Shown here: piece by piece, positions 26,296 to 35,775 of the stretch
Numbering within the stretch: the first letter of the stretch is position 1
Layout of the letters: every line of letters starts with the position of its first letter
Assembly (NCBI RefSeq): GCF_003024385.1
Contig: NZ_PVZN01000003.1
Span: 186,001 to 250,000 of the forward strand
Reading direction: 5' to 3'
From: Pseudomonas sp. BBP2017
GTDB lineage: Bacteria; Pseudomonadota; Gammaproteobacteria; Pseudomonadales; Pseudomonadaceae
Length of the DNA stretch: 64,000 nucleotides
The notes under the pieces: generated by a model
Database searches by the model: none
Seen by the model: the letters and a program-made list of their open reading frames with translations, nothing else
What the model was told of the DNA's origin: nothing
Program-made: the position numbers and the translations under genes

Positions 26296-27111
26296 TTACT
26301 TCTTGGCCTGCTCGTACAACGGCATCACCTTCGGAATCGCCGCCTGCAACGAAGCCTGACGGCTGGCCGAGGCCGGGTGGGTACTCATGAACTCCGGCTG
26401 CGAACCACCCGATGCCTGGCTCATCTTGTCCCACAGGGTGATCGCGGCATTGGGGTTGTAACCGGCACGAGCGGCCAGCTCCAGGCCGATCAGGTCGGCC
26501 TCATTCTCGTTGGCGCGGCTGTTAGGCAAGGTCATGCTGTACTGCACCACGGTGTCGGCAATCGCCAGGCTGTCCTGGCCAAGACCGAGCAAGGCGCCCG
26601 CGCCCTGACGCGCCATCTGCACACCATAGGCCTTGGACATGGCTTCACGGCCATGCTCACGTAAGGCGTGGGCAATTTCATGGCCCATCACTGCGGCGAT
26701 CTCGTCATCGCTCAGCTTCAGCTTGTCGATCAACCCGGTATAGAAAAAGATCTTGCCGCCAGGACCGCAGTTGGCATTGAGCTCGTCACTCTTGATCAGG
26801 TTGACTTCCCAATTCCACTGCGCCGCATCCGGACGGAACTTCGGTGCCTGGGCAATCAGGCGGTCGGCAATCACCTGGACACGCTTGGCCTGGGCACTGG
26901 TCTTGTCGAGCACACCTTTGCTCGACGCTTCGCCCAGGGTCTGCTGATAGGACTGGGCATACATCTGGTTGACCTCGTCGGTCGACAGCATGCTGAACAT
27001 ATACTGCTTACGCTCGACCCCCACGGCGCCGCCGCTGGTGGTGCTCACTGCCTGGCATCCGCAAAGCAGTACGCTGGCACTCAGGGCACCGATAACTAAT
27101 GACTTACGCAT
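26296..27111 (-). CDS. M48 family lipoprotein metalloprotease (LoiP/YcaL type)
   Basis: The 271-residue protein has a lipoprotein signal (lipobox LCGC, lipid Cys19) and a peptidase M48 domain. The zinc motif is HEIAH (144-148), with the third ligand Glu in NENEADLIGLELA. It resembles the small periplasmic LoiP/YcaL/BepA-like proteases that survey outer-membrane protein assembly. The start at 27111 has GGAG eight bases upstream and begins the signal peptide; longer in-frame starts add a sequence without homology. Confidence 0.94.
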   Translation of the reverse strand: MRKSLVIGALSASVLLCGCQAVSTTSGGAVGVERKQYMFSMLSTDEVNQMYAQSYQQTLGEASSKGVLDKTSAQAKRVQVIADRLIAQAPKFRPDAAQWNWEVNLIKSDELNANCGPGGKIFFYTGLIDKLKLSDDEIAAVMGHEIAHALREHGREAMSKAYGVQMARQGAGALLGLGQDSLAIADTVVQYSMTLPNSRANENEADLIGLELAARAGYNPNAAITLWDKMSQASGGSQPEFMSTHPASASRQASLQAAIPKVMPLYEQAKK

Positions 27112-27265
27112 GAAAACACTCCATTCGAACATGCCGCGTATCCTAGGCCGACTCGATTGAGCCCGCCACACCCTGCACAAAGAATTCTCCAGACGGCACT
27201 CATGCTTTGACCGGCAAACGCCGATAACGCAAGGCAGACGAAATTTCTTGTGCTTGGAGCCTTTC

Positions 27266-29407
27266 ATGAAGTTCAGGTCGATCCAGTTTTCTGTCGCGGC
27301 CCTGGCCGGCGCTATTGTCTTAAGCATAGTTGCCGCCCTGGTGCTTTACGCCGTGTACAGCGGCCAGCGTACCCAAGAGCTGGTGCAGACCCGCACCCAG
27401 CAGCAGTTCGAGGCAGTGATCGAACAACGCCTGAGCGCCCTGGCCCGCACACAAGTCAGCGAAATCCAGCGCGGCCTGGAAGCGCCGCTGTTGATCGCCC
27501 GCGGGCTGGCCACCAGCAACGCCATGCTGGGTATGAAAGATGCCAATGGCAACCCGCTGCTCAAGATCGAGCGCGAACAATTGATCGCCCTGCTCAAACA
27601 GACAGCTGTGACCAACCCGTTGATCCTGGGAACTTACCTGGGCTGGGAAGCCAACGCCCTGGACCAAGCTGACAGCCGCTTCGTCGGTACCGCCATCACT
27701 GGTATCGACAGTGCCAACGGGCGCTTTCTGCCCTGGTGGTTCCGTAATGATGACGGCAGCCTCGGCCTGGACAAACTGGCCGACGTCAATGATCAGACCA
27801 TCCTCGCCACCGGTGTACGTGCCAGTGAGTACTACCTGTGCTCGCGAGACTCGAAAAAAGCCTGCGTGATCGACCCGGCGCCTTACAAGGTGGGCGACAA
27901 GATGGTCATGCTCGCCTCTTTCGTCGAACCGATCCTGATTGATGGCCAGTTTCAGGGAATTGCCGGTGCCGACCTGTCGGTGAACTTCATCCAGGAGCTG
28001 CTCAACACCGCTGATAAACAGCTCTATAACGGTGCTGGCGAACTGGCACTGCTCTCCGCCAACGGACGCCTGGTGGCGTTTACCAAAGACCCAAGCAAGT
28101 TCGGCGAGAAAGCCAGTGACGTCCTCGACGCCAGTGTCGCCACTACGCTGAGCCAGCTTGGCGGTGAAAACCTGCGCTACGAGGTCAATCAAAAGGCCGG
28201 GCGCATCGAGTTGTACCTGCCGTTCAAGATCGGCAATACCGACGCGCGCTGGACGCTTTTGCTGGAGTTGCCACTGAGCGCGGTAATGGCTGACGTGAAC
28301 AAGCTTCAGGACGAACTCAGCGCCCAACGCAGCACCGATCTCACCGGCATGACCCTGATGGGCCTGGGCATCGCCGCCCTCGGCTTGCTGGTCATTTGGC
28401 TGCTGGCTCACGGCATCGCCCGTCCGTTGCGCCAGATGGTGACCATGCTCGACGACATTGCCCAGGGCGAAGGCGACCTGACCCGCCGCCTGAGCAGTGA
28501 CCGCGCCGATGAACTGGGTTCGATCGCCAAGGGCTTCAATACTTTCCTGGCCAAGCTGCAGGCGATGATCAGCCAGGTCGTGGCCTCGGTGCAGAAGGTC
28601 AGCGATTCCTCGGAACACACTGCCGACATAGCGATCCGCACCAACCAGGGCGTACACAAGCAAATGGCCGAGATCGACCTGGTGGCCACCGCGGTGCATG
28701 AAATGACGGCTACCGCCCAGGATGTGGCGCGTAATGCCACCCATGCCGCCCAGGCGGCCAGTAACGCCGATCAGGCGGCCCATCAGGGCCTGCAGATCGT
28801 GCGTAACACTTCAGACTCGATCAGCGCCCTGGCCGAAGAGATTGGCCGGGCAGTTGGCGTGGTACAGACCCTGGCCCGCGACAGCGAGAACATCAACGCG
28901 ATCCTCACCGCGATCCGCGCCATTGCCGAGCAGACCAACCTGCTGGCACTCAATGCGGCCATCGAGGCGGCACGCGCTGGCGAACAGGGTCGCGGGTTTG
29001 CCGTGGTTGCTGACGAGGTGCGCAATCTGGCGCAGAAGACCCAGCAGGCCACTGCAGAAATCCAGCAGATGATTCAGCAACTGCAGCAAGGTACCCGCGA
29101 TGTGGTGCGGGTCATGGAGAACAGTCAGGGCAAGACTGATGACAGCGTGCAACAGGCCGCGCGTGCTGCCGAGGCGTTGGAAAGCATCACTCAGGCGGTG
29201 TCGGTGATCAATGACATGAACACCCAGATCGCCAGCGCTGCGGAAGAGCAGAGCGCAGTGGCTGAGGATATCAACCGCAATGTGATCAACATTGGTCAGG
29301 TGGCTAATGAAGTGGCGGGCGGGGCGGATGAGTCGAGTAACGCCAGTGCCGAGCTGACCAAGCTGGCCGAGCAGCAGCGGCGGTTGATCAATCAGTTCCG
29401 GGTGTAA
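27266..29407 (+). CDS. Methyl-accepting chemotaxis protein with dCache sensor
   Basis: The 713-residue chemoreceptor has TM1 (about 8-32), a large periplasmic double-Cache domain (about 35-350), TM2 (about 360-382), HAMP (about 383-435) and a long signalling coiled coil. The conserved hairpin tip lies in [22 protein letters not shown]. It ends without a CheR/CheB tethering pentapeptide. The N-terminal part and the LGWEANALD and GRFLPWW segments of the sensor recall polyamine/histamine-type receptors of Pseudomonas (McpU, TlpQ), a tentative ligand guess. GGAG precedes the ATG at 27266. Confidence 0.93.
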   Translation: MKFRSIQFSVAALAGAIVLSIVAALVLYAVYSGQRTQELVQTRTQQQFEAVIEQRLSALARTQVSEIQRGLEAPLLIARGLATSNAMLGMKDANGNPLLKIEREQLIALLKQTAVTNPLILGTYLGWEANALDQADSRFVGTAITGIDSANGRFLPWWFRNDDGSLGLDKLADVNDQTILATGVRASEYYLCSRDSKKACVIDPAPYKVGDKMVMLASFVEPILIDGQFQGIAGADLSVNFIQELLNTADKQLYNGAGELALLSANGRLVAFTKDPSKFGEKASDVLDASVATTLSQLGGENLRYEVNQKAGRIELYLPFKIGNTDARWTLLLELPLSAVMADVNKLQDELSAQRSTDLTGMTLMGLGIAALGLLVIWLLAHGIARPLRQMVTMLDDIAQGEGDLTRRLSSDRADELGSIAKGFNTFLAKLQAMISQVVASVQKVSDSSEHTADIAIRTNQGVHKQMAEIDLVATAVHEMTATAQDVARNATHAAQAASNADQAAHQGLQIVRNTSDSISALAEEIGRAVGVVQTLARDSENINAILTAIRAIAEQTNLLALNAAIEAARAGEQGRGFAVVADEVRNLAQKTQQATAEIQQMIQQLQQGTRDVVRVMENSQGKTDDSVQQAARAAEALESITQAVSVINDMNTQIASAAEEQSAVAEDINRNVINIGQVANEVAGGADESSNASAELTKLAEQQRRLINQFRV

Positions 29408-29411
29408 TGCA

Positions 29412-29462
29412 ATCGCGGGGCAAGTCGGAACGGCGGTGCGGCGATCCGACTTGCCCCGCGAT
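29412..29462. repeat. REP palindrome, variant
   Basis: Arms atcgcggggcaagtcgga (29412-29429) and tccgacttgccccgcgat (29445-29462) are perfectly inverted over 18 bases. The outer part matches the other REPs, while the inner part uses aagtcgga instead of aagcccgc, so it is a subtype. It lies between the convergent chemoreceptor and SRAP genes. Confidence 0.9.
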
Positions 29463-29466
29463 GCTT

Positions 29467-30090
29467 TTAAGCCGGCGTCAAACACTCCGGCCCATTGAGC
29501 TTGGGATCATTGACAAAATTGGCCAGCACCCGCTCGCGCAACGGCGCCTGACTGCTGGCCAACAGCTCATACAGCCGCGCCACAGGCGTTTCGGGATCGA
29601 GCCAGGCCGCCTGCCCCGACGCATCGAGCATCAGCGGCCGCCGTTGATTCACTGCCGCCTGAGTCACCACTGCGGTGCTCAACCAGACCTGATCCTGCAC
29701 CGGATACGCCTCCCAGATAGCCGCAAAGAACAGCGAAGAGCCCTCCCCCGGCGTCAGCCAGTAGGGGCGTTTACGCTGGGTGCCGCGCCATTCATAAAAG
29801 CCGTTGGCCGGCATCAGGCAGCGGCGCAGGCGAAACGGCTCGCGAAACATCGGTTGCTCGGCCAGGGTCTCGGCCCGGGCATGGGCCGGTGTGCGTGACA
29901 GGTCGGTGAGCCAGGCCGGGGTCAGCCCCCAGCGCGCCCGCGCCAGCTCCAGCTGGCCATCTTCGAGGCGGCGCTGGATCAGCACCGAGGCGCCAGGGGA
30001 GATATTCCATTGCGCCTGCTGGTCACTGGGAAATCCCGGCAACGCAGCAAAAGCGGGAGACCAGCGAAACAGCGCATAACGTCCACACAT
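29467..30090 (-). CDS. SRAP (HMCES/YedK) family protein with exchanged active-site residues
   Basis: The 207-residue protein begins MCGRYA with the invariant catalytic Cys2 and has the family core (AETLAEQPMFREPF, ANGFYEW with Glu100, AAIWEAY). SRAP proteins form a covalent thiazolidine link with abasic sites in single-stranded DNA. Two catalytic positions differ from the canonical pattern: the Asn of the xNAR motif is His70 (PAHARAET) and the His of the xHDRxP motif is Asn148 (AAVNQRRPLML). This looks like a reciprocal Asn/His exchange and may alter cross-link chemistry. The genomic neighbours give no further clue. Confidence 0.9.
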   Translation of the reverse strand: MCGRYALFRWSPAFAALPGFPSDQQAQWNISPGASVLIQRRLEDGQLELARARWGLTPAWLTDLSRTPAHARAETLAEQPMFREPFRLRRCLMPANGFYEWRGTQRKRPYWLTPGEGSSLFFAAIWEAYPVQDQVWLSTAVVTQAAVNQRRPLMLDASGQAAWLDPETPVARLYELLASSQAPLRERVLANFVNDPKLNGPECLTPA

Positions 30091-30102
30091 GAGGGCAAAA
30101 AC

Positions 30103-30363
30103 CTAGCAAATCAGGGTTCCGGGAATGTTCTCCGGTTCGTCGCCCGCAAGTGGCTGGGCAGTATTGTACGCAGCGATCAACTGGCGTGCGCATTCGGCCT
30201 GTTCATCGGCGACCGCCAGACCCAGCAGACCGTGCACCGGCAGGTCGCCGATGGCGCCCATCAAGTCACGGCCCACCAGGTGTACCTGGATACCTTCACT
30301 GGTGAGCATGCCGATGAGCATTTCAGCTTCCAGCAGGTTTTCCGGATCATAGATTCGCTGCAT
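30103..30363 (-). CDS. DUF2007 domain protein
   Basis: The 86-residue protein matches the DUF2007 pattern: RIYDPENLLEAEMLIGMLTSEGIQVHLVGRDLMGAIGDLP, then LAVADEQAECARQLIAAY. The fold is ferredoxin-like (PII-related) and the family is thought to act as a small signal-transducing or regulatory protein; no reaction is known. Its ATG shares one base with the stop of the CPXCG gene, so the two are translated together. Confidence 0.85.
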   Translation of the reverse strand: MQRIYDPENLLEAEMLIGMLTSEGIQVHLVGRDLMGAIGDLPVHGLLGLAVADEQAECARQLIAAYNTAQPLAGDEPENIPGTLIC

Positions 30364-30545
30364 CAGTCATTCTCACCGTAAACGTCCAGCATCCATTCCT
30401 CACCATGCACCTGAAGCACGAATCTGATCGGCTTGCAGCAGACCTGGCAGTCCTCGATGTATTCCTGATCACCACCAGACAGGTCCACTGTCGTTTCAAC
30501 TTCTTCACCACAATAGGGGCAATCGTAGGTTGCAGTTTCCAGCAT
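30363..30545 (-). CDS. CPXCG motif cysteine-rich zinc-ribbon protein
   Basis: The 60-residue protein carries CPYCGEE near the N-terminus and CQVCCKPI in the middle, two Cys pairs spaced as in a zinc ribbon, followed by an acidic tail. Conserved in gamma-proteobacteria as a CPXCG protein of unknown function. Overlaps the DUF2007 start by one base. Confidence 0.85.
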   Translation of the reverse strand: MLETATYDCPYCGEEVETTVDLSGGDQEYIEDCQVCCKPIRFVLQVHGEEWMLDVYGEND

Positions 30546-30666
30546 CGCGGCCTCCCGAGTGACTTGTGCGTATAATTGCCGGTCTATTTACAGGACCTGC
30601 GCGTGTTCGAGCCGTTTTTCGAACCCCGGCCCTACCTTTTACCCTAGCCGTTTCCAACAAGAGAGC

Positions 30667-31833
30667 ATGATGGGCGAATTCGATGCCATCCGACCGTACG
30701 ACGACGCTGAGGTCCCTGCCGTTCTGGCACGCCTGCTCAGCGACCCGGCATTCCTCGATATCCTCACCCACTTCCGCTTCCCGCGCATGGCCGGAGCTTT
30801 CGGCTGGCTGCTCAAGCCGCTGATCGCCCGGCGTCTGCGCAAAGAGTTTGCCGGTGTCAGTTGCGTTTCGACCCTACAGGACAAAGTCGAGTATTACGTC
30901 GACCATACCATCGAGCGGGCCACCGACGGCGTGACCTACACCGGCGTCGAGCTGCTCAAGTCCGGCACCGCTTACCTGTTCCTGGCCAACCACCGTGACA
31001 TCGTCATGGACCCTGCGTTCGTCAATTACGCGGTGTACCACGCCGGCCTGCCGACGCCGCGGATCGCCATTGGCGACAACCTGCTGCAAAAGCCGTTTGT
31101 CAGCGACATGATGCGCCTGAACAAAAGCTTCATCGTCCACCGCTCGATCAGCGGGCGCCGGGAAAAACTGGCGGCCTACCAACTGCTCTCGGCCTACATC
31201 AACCATTCGATCCGCAACGACGGTTCGTCGATCTGGATTGCCCAGGCTGAAGGCCGGGCCAAGGATGGTGACGATCGCACCGATTCGGCAATCCTGAAAA
31301 TGTTCCACATGAGCCGCAAGGAAGAGCCGTTCGGGGCGGTGATCCAGTCGCTGAACCTGAGCCCGGTGTCGATCAGCTATGAATACGACCCGTGCGATCA
31401 GGCCAAGGCCCGCGAGCTGTACATCCGCGCCACCACTGGTAGCTACACCAAGGCGCCAGGTGAAGATGACCTGAGCATTGCCCAGGGCATCACCGGCTAC
31501 AAGGGACGGGTGCACATCAACTTCGCCCCGCCGGTGACAGAATTCTTCGAGGACACCAAGCAACTGGCGGTGGAAATCGATCGGCAGATTCTCGGCGGCT
31601 ACCGGTTGTTCCCGGTGCATTACCTGGCCTATGCGCAATGGGCTGAGGCCGATCCTGCCCTGCAGGTGCCGACGGCGGCCAAGCTGTTCCCGGCCGACGA
31701 ACTGGCCCGCGCCCAGGCCGAATGGCAGCGCCGTCTGGATGCCTGCCCGGTCGAGCAGCAGCCGTACCTGGTGCAGCAGTATGCGACGCCGGTGCGTAAC
31801 CAGTATCGGGTTAAAGCTGGGTTGGGGCTTTGA
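30667..31833 (+). CDS. PlsC-domain glycerol-3-phosphate/1-acylglycerol acyltransferase family protein
   Basis: The 388-residue protein has the acyltransferase box NHRDIVMD (NHx4D) near residue 120, the GDNLLQKPFV block and the AQAEGRAKDG block that corresponds to the glycerol-phosphate-binding EGR region. It is longer than typical PlsC and has no strong transmembrane helix. This places it in the cytoplasmic or membrane-associated class annotated in Pseudomonas as 1-acyl-sn-glycerol-3-phosphate acyltransferase. Two ATGs follow one another (30667 and 30670); AAGAGAG lies before them. Confidence 0.85.
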   Translation: MMGEFDAIRPYDDAEVPAVLARLLSDPAFLDILTHFRFPRMAGAFGWLLKPLIARRLRKEFAGVSCVSTLQDKVEYYVDHTIERATDGVTYTGVELLKSGTAYLFLANHRDIVMDPAFVNYAVYHAGLPTPRIAIGDNLLQKPFVSDMMRLNKSFIVHRSISGRREKLAAYQLLSAYINHSIRNDGSSIWIAQAEGRAKDGDDRTDSAILKMFHMSRKEEPFGAVIQSLNLSPVSISYEYDPCDQAKARELYIRATTGSYTKAPGEDDLSIAQGITGYKGRVHINFAPPVTEFFEDTKQLAVEIDRQILGGYRLFPVHYLAYAQWAEADPALQVPTAAKLFPADELARAQAEWQRRLDACPVEQQPYLVQQYATPVRNQYRVKAGLGL

Positions 31834-31835
31834 TC

Positions 31836-31899
31836 ATCGCGGGGCAAGCTCGCTCCCACTGTGGGAGCGGCGGTGCGACGACTCGACTTGCCCCGCGAT
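31836..31899. repeat. REP palindrome, composite variant
   Basis: The left arm atcgcggggcaagctcgc (31836 on) and the right end cgacttgccccgcgat (31884-31899) are inverted, with an inner cgctcccac/gtgggagcg hairpin at 31851-31869. The right half (gcggcggtgcgacgac...) resembles the spacer of the element at 29412, so two REP subtypes appear fused. Confidence 0.8.
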
Positions 31900-31905
31900 T
31901 AGGGT

Positions 31906-32166
31906 TCAGATCCAGGTACTGAACCAGGACAGCAGCAAGGCCAACGCCAGGAAGGCAAAGCCGAGAATGTAATAGAAGCGGTTGATGCGCATGTTCATGC
32001 CATCGACCACCGCTTCATCGGCGGCCATACCGGCCAGAGTTTGCGCGGCACGGCGCCGGGCGCTGTGCAGCAACAGCCCGCCAGGGCAGGTCAACACCAG
32101 GGCCAGCAGGTTGATCAGCTTGGCCGGGTGGGCGGCAAACAGCCCCCAGATCACTTGCAACGACAT
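31906..32166 (-). CDS. Small inner-membrane protein of unknown function
   Basis: The 86-residue protein has two hydrophobic stretches (about 10-33, LINLLALVLTCPGGLLL, and about 67-84, LGFAFLALALLLSWF) joined by a basic and acidic cytoplasmic loop (SARRRAAQTLAGMAADEAVVDGMNMRI). It looks like a conserved Pseudomonas two-helix membrane protein. No function is known to me. Confidence 0.7.
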   Translation of the reverse strand: MSLQVIWGLFAAHPAKLINLLALVLTCPGGLLLHSARRRAAQTLAGMAADEAVVDGMNMRINRFYYILGFAFLALALLLSWFSTWI

Positions 32167-32335
32167 CGCAGAACCTCAAAAGAAGTACATCGAAACACTC
32201 GATACGGCGCGCATTCTACCCAAGCGCCGCGCGTATTCCTGCCCTTTGCGACAAACGACGATTAATTTCCGCCGTCATACGTTCGTCATCAACACACGCC
32301 ACCCTAGCGGCCTTCGCAACGAACCGGAGCTTGTC

Positions 32336-32542
32336 ATGCTGCACGCCGAAAACCAGGACCGCCTCTACCTGATCGCCCAGAGCGACGAGCAGCAGGCCTT
32401 GATCGATGGCCTGGCCTTCAACGTTCAGGACCGTCAGTGGCTGGTGTACTGCGCCTTGGGCGGCCATGCCCACGACGACCTGCCCGAGGTCGATGGCCAG
32501 ACCGGCATCAGCGTGCTGGACCTCTACGTCGAAGCGGCCTGA
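32336..32542 (+). CDS. Small conserved hypothetical protein
   Basis: This 68-residue acidic soluble protein (LYLIAQSDEQQALIDGLAF, DRQWLVYCALGGHAHDDLPE) starts at 32336, with GGAG seven bases upstream. A terminator follows its stop within 10-20 bases, which supports a real gene. It resembles a small protein conserved in Pseudomonas. No motif indicates a function. Confidence 0.72.
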   Translation: MLHAENQDRLYLIAQSDEQQALIDGLAFNVQDRQWLVYCALGGHAHDDLPEVDGQTGISVLDLYVEAA

Positions 32543-32552
32543 AGCCAGGTAC

Positions 32553-32591
32553 AAAAAAACCCGATGGCGGCACTACAGCCATCGGGCTTTT
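32553..32591. terminator. Bidirectional rho-independent terminator
   Basis: Stem cccgatggc (32560-32568)/gccatcggg (32578-32586) is flanked by seven A on the left and a TTTT run on the right, so it can act for the small plus-strand gene and for the YajG-like gene on the minus strand. Confidence 0.88.
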
Positions 32592-32613
32592 GCGGGTGTT
32601 CAAGCTGCCCAGC

Positions 32614-33198
32614 TTACTCGCCCAGGATCTGGCCGATGGCCTGGTCCTTGAACAGACGGGTCAGGGCGTCGCTTAGAACATCGCTCACCAGCTTGGTGTT
32701 GGTTTCCTGGTTCGGCGCCATGCCGAAGCGCTGGTCCAGGGAAGCACCATAACGGCCGCTGTAGCGACGATTGGCATTGGACACGTCAGCTTTGAAGGTC
32801 GCACCAATGGTGGCTTCAGTCACGTACATGCCTTCTTTGGGCGACTGGTACTTCAGCTCGGCCAGGGTCACGGTCAGCTGCGGTGCGTTATAGGCGTTTG
32901 GCGTCGGTGTGAAACCCAGCAGGCGCACAGCGGCTTCGGCCTGGGCTTGCAGTTTCGGCAGGATATCGTTGCCCGTCACGGTGATGGCGCTGGTTTCAGG
33001 GTACAGGCCACCGCGGGTGCCCAGGGTTTGCGAAGCACGGCCATCGACCACCTTGACCACCACCGGCTGGCCATGGCCGACCGGGGCGAGCTGGGCGGTG
33101 AGTTTGGGTTGCGGGCTGAGTTGTTGCGGGCTGTGGGCACAACCGGCCAGGGTCAGACTGGTCACCGCGATCAAACCGAACAACAAACGTTGCAACAT
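32614..33198 (-). CDS. YajG family outer-membrane lipoprotein
   Basis: The 194-residue protein has a lipoprotein signal with lipobox TLAGC (Cys20). It continues with the YajG pattern: VVVKVVDGRASQTLGTRGG, a cluster of paired beta strands with QLTVTLAELKYQS, and a C-terminal amphipathic helix VLSDALTRLFKD. It is likely an outer-membrane lipoprotein of unknown role. The start at 33198 is chosen because GGAG lies eight bases upstream and it gives a normal lipoprotein N-terminus. Confidence 0.85.
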   Translation of the reverse strand: MLQRLLFGLIAVTSLTLAGCAHSPQQLSPQPKLTAQLAPVGHGQPVVVKVVDGRASQTLGTRGGLYPETSAITVTGNDILPKLQAQAEAAVRLLGFTPTPNAYNAPQLTVTLAELKYQSPKEGMYVTEATIGATFKADVSNANRRYSGRYGASLDQRFGMAPNQETNTKLVSDVLSDALTRLFKDQAIGQILGE

Positions 33199-33375
33199 GC
33201 TCATCTCTCCAGAATAGGCAGCAAAGGCCGCCAGTATAACCAGCACGACGCGGCCCAGCCATCGCCGTGCCATTAGCGAATAAGACAGGCGCAAGCGCCG
33301 CCGGTTCGTTGTCACAATCGTTTAATCACCTGGTGGCTATGCTGGTGCCCAGAACATTCAAAGAGGTAGACCGCT

Positions 33376-33609
33376 ATGTCCTGGTTCTGGCCTTCACTGC
33401 TCAACCGCCGGCCAATGCGCAACTTCGCACGACTCGACGCCCAGGGGCTTTGCCTGGCCTTCAAACAGTGCGCAACCCGGCCTGATGCGGACGACTGGGT
33501 GGAAATCGACGAAATACGCCTCAGCTGGCTCAACCGCCCCCTGCCCGCCAGCGCCCGGGTTTGCGCGCGTGCACGCGGTAACTGGGTACAGCGCAGCCTC
33601 GCTGCCTGA
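33376..33609 (+). CDS. Small conserved hypothetical protein
   Basis: The 77-residue basic protein (MSWFWPSLLNRRPM, DAQGLCLAFKQC, WLNRPLPASARVC) starts with GAGG nine bases before the ATG. Its pattern resembles a short protein conserved among Pseudomonas. No domain is recognised and the call as a real gene is tentative. Confidence 0.55.
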   Translation: MSWFWPSLLNRRPMRNFARLDAQGLCLAFKQCATRPDADDWVEIDEIRLSWLNRPLPASARVCARARGNWVQRSLAA

Positions 33610-34215
33610 ACCGTGCATCAATAAAAGTCGCTAATAAAGATCATTTCTGCCCGAGACATCGCTATAATCTCCCCCCGATTATAAGGACGTCTCCTGATCG
33701 GGCCTCGTAGCACCGCCAATGTTCACCATCGGCATCCTCCGCACCGCCCACAGAGAGCCTTCCACACAGGTCTTGCACCAGCCAGTGTGCCTGCAATATT
33801 CGGCCCTCTGCTCTGCCTGAACCTGCCGGGTCTGCCATCGCGCAGACCATTTTGAGGTTCACGACTCCAAAAGAGCGTGAAAAAACGGGTTTTCACAACT
33901 TCACGAGAGTGTGGCGAGCAATGAACAGTCTGGCATGTGCAAAAGCACCTAAAGTGTCCCGAACAGCCCTGAACAGCTGGCAACAGTGCTCATCCAGGAT
34001 GAGTGCCTGAGGCCGGTCCATAACGCACGACGGACACCTTGACCATAAGTCGAATTGCCGCATCGGCCTTAAAATGCGTTCATAGGCAACGCAAAGCCCG
34101 TTTGGCGGTGTCCGCTGAAGTTGCAAAAACTGCGAAGAATCGGACATGGCGATCCTGGCCAAGCCAGAGATCCTATGCTGTCAATTTGGTGCTGTAGATT
34201 TTGGAGACGCGTTAA
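33610..34215 (+). promoter_or_regulatory. 606-bp gene-free region upstream of mqo
   Basis: I see no convincing gene. At 33663-33683 the perfect inverted repeat tataatc-N7-gattata includes a -10-like TATAAT, suggesting a promoter reading towards mqo. At about 33879-33898 a gtgaaaa/ttttcac hairpin follows. Small minus-strand open frames here have no coding features. The region may hold a long mqo leader or a small RNA. Confidence 0.4.
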
Positions 34216-35721
34216 ATGGCGCAGAACGAAGCAGTCGATGTAGTACTGGTAGGGGCAGGCATCATGAGTGCCACCCTGGCCGTACTGCTCAAGGAACTCG
34301 ACCCGGCGATCAAGCTGGAAGTCGTCGAGTTGATGGATTCGGGTGCCGCGGAAAGTTCCAACCCGTGGAACAACGCCGGGACCGGCCATGCCGGACTGTG
34401 TGAACTGAACTACACGCCGCAAGCTGCCGACGGTAGCATCGACATCAAGAAAGCGGTGCACATCAACACCCAGTTCGAGGTGTCCCGCCAGTTCTGGGCC
34501 TACCTGAGCAAGAAAGGCGCGTTCAGCTCGCCACGGGCGTTCATCAACCCTGTGCCGCACCTGAGCTACGTCGAAGGCGAAAAAGGCATCAGCTTCCTGA
34601 AGCAGCGCTTTGAGCTGCTCAAGCAGCACCACGCCTTCAGCGAAATGGAATACACCGAAGACAAAGCGCTGATGAACGAGTGGATGCCGCTGATGATGCC
34701 GGGTCGCCCTGCCGACCAGAAAATCGCCGCCACTCGCGTCATGAAAGGCACCGACGTCAACTTCGGCGCCCTGACCAACAAACTGCTCAAGCACCTGGCC
34801 AGCGCGCCGGATGCCCAGGTCAAGTACTGCAAGCGGGTCACTGGCCTGCGCCGTAACGGCAGCGGCTGGACCGTCAGCATCAAGGACGTCAACAGCGGCA
34901 GCAGCCGTGAAGTCGACGCCCGCTTCGTCTTCCTCGGCGCCGGTGGCGCGGCCTTGCCGCTGCTGCAGCAGTCGGGCATCGAAGAGAGCAAGGGCTTTGG
35001 CGGCTTCCCGGTCAGTGGCCAATGGCTGCGCTGCGACAACCCGGAAGTGGTCAAGAAGCACCAGGCCAAGGTTTACAGCCAGGCCGCAGTCGGTTCGCCA
35101 CCGATGTCGGTGCCGCACCTGGATACCCGCGTCGTCGACGGCAAGACCTCGCTGCTGTTCGGCCCGTATGCCGGCTTTACCACCAAGTTCCTCAAGCACG
35201 GCTCGTTCCTCGACCTGCCGCTGTCGGTACGCATGGGCAACATCGGCCCGATGCTCGCGGTGGCCCGCGACAACATGGACCTGACCAAGTACCTGGTCAG
35301 CGAAGTGATGCAGTCAATGGAGCAGCGTCTGGACTCGCTGCGTCGCTTCTACCCCGAGGCGAAAGCCGAGGACTGGCGCCTGGAAGTGGCCGGCCAGCGC
35401 GTGCAGATCATCAAGAAAGACCCGAAAAAAGGCGGCATCCTGCAGTTCGGTACCGAACTGGTAGCGGCCAAAGACGGCACCCTGGCCGCCCTGCTGGGCG
35501 CCTCCCCGGGCGCTTCGGTGACAGTATCGATCATGCTTGAGCTGATCGAACGCTGCTTCCCCGAACAAACCAAAGGCGCCTGGGCAGCCAAGCTCAAGGA
35601 AATTTTCCCGGCCCGGGAAAAGGTCCTGGCCGCTGACGCTGCGCTGTATCACAAGATCAGCGCGCACAACGACGAAGTCCTGGGCCTGGTCGAAAACAGC
35701 CCGGCGCAGCACTACGCGTAA
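34216..35721 (+). CDS. mqo: Malate:quinone oxidoreductase
   Basis: The 501-residue FAD protein oxidises L-malate to oxaloacetate and passes electrons to quinone at the inner membrane, serving the TCA cycle. It begins with the dinucleotide-binding motif [19 protein letters not shown] and carries the family blocks [43 protein letters not shown] and FPVSGQW. Length and sequence are typical of Mqo (Pseudomonas MqoB type). GGAG precedes the ATG. Confidence 0.97.
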   Translation: MAQNEAVDVVLVGAGIMSATLAVLLKELDPAIKLEVVELMDSGAAESSNPWNNAGTGHAGLCELNYTPQAADGSIDIKKAVHINTQFEVSRQFWAYLSKKGAFSSPRAFINPVPHLSYVEGEKGISFLKQRFELLKQHHAFSEMEYTEDKALMNEWMPLMMPGRPADQKIAATRVMKGTDVNFGALTNKLLKHLASAPDAQVKYCKRVTGLRRNGSGWTVSIKDVNSGSSREVDARFVFLGAGGAALPLLQQSGIEESKGFGGFPVSGQWLRCDNPEVVKKHQAKVYSQAAVGSPPMSVPHLDTRVVDGKTSLLFGPYAGFTTKFLKHGSFLDLPLSVRMGNIGPMLAVARDNMDLTKYLVSEVMQSMEQRLDSLRRFYPEAKAEDWRLEVAGQRVQIIKKDPKKGGILQFGTELVAAKDGTLAALLGASPGASVTVSIMLELIERCFPEQTKGAWAAKLKEIFPAREKVLAADAALYHKISAHNDEVLGLVENSPAQHYA

Positions 35722-35732
35722 CGCACCGGAAT

Positions 35733-35760
35733 AAAAAAACGCCCTTCGGGGCGTTTTTTT
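35733..35760. terminator. Terminator after mqo
   Basis: acgccc-ttcg-gggcgt forms a stem with a TTCG loop, flanked by seven A on the left and seven T on the right, so it can end mqo and the convergent PA4642-like gene. Confidence 0.95.
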
Positions 35761-35775
35761 ATTCGCGCAAGATAA

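Noticed and set aside
33662..34162. Three short minus-strand frames in the gap before mqo
   Set aside because: No ribosome sites, odd Cys- and Arg-rich composition and mutual overlap; the region is better described as non-coding.
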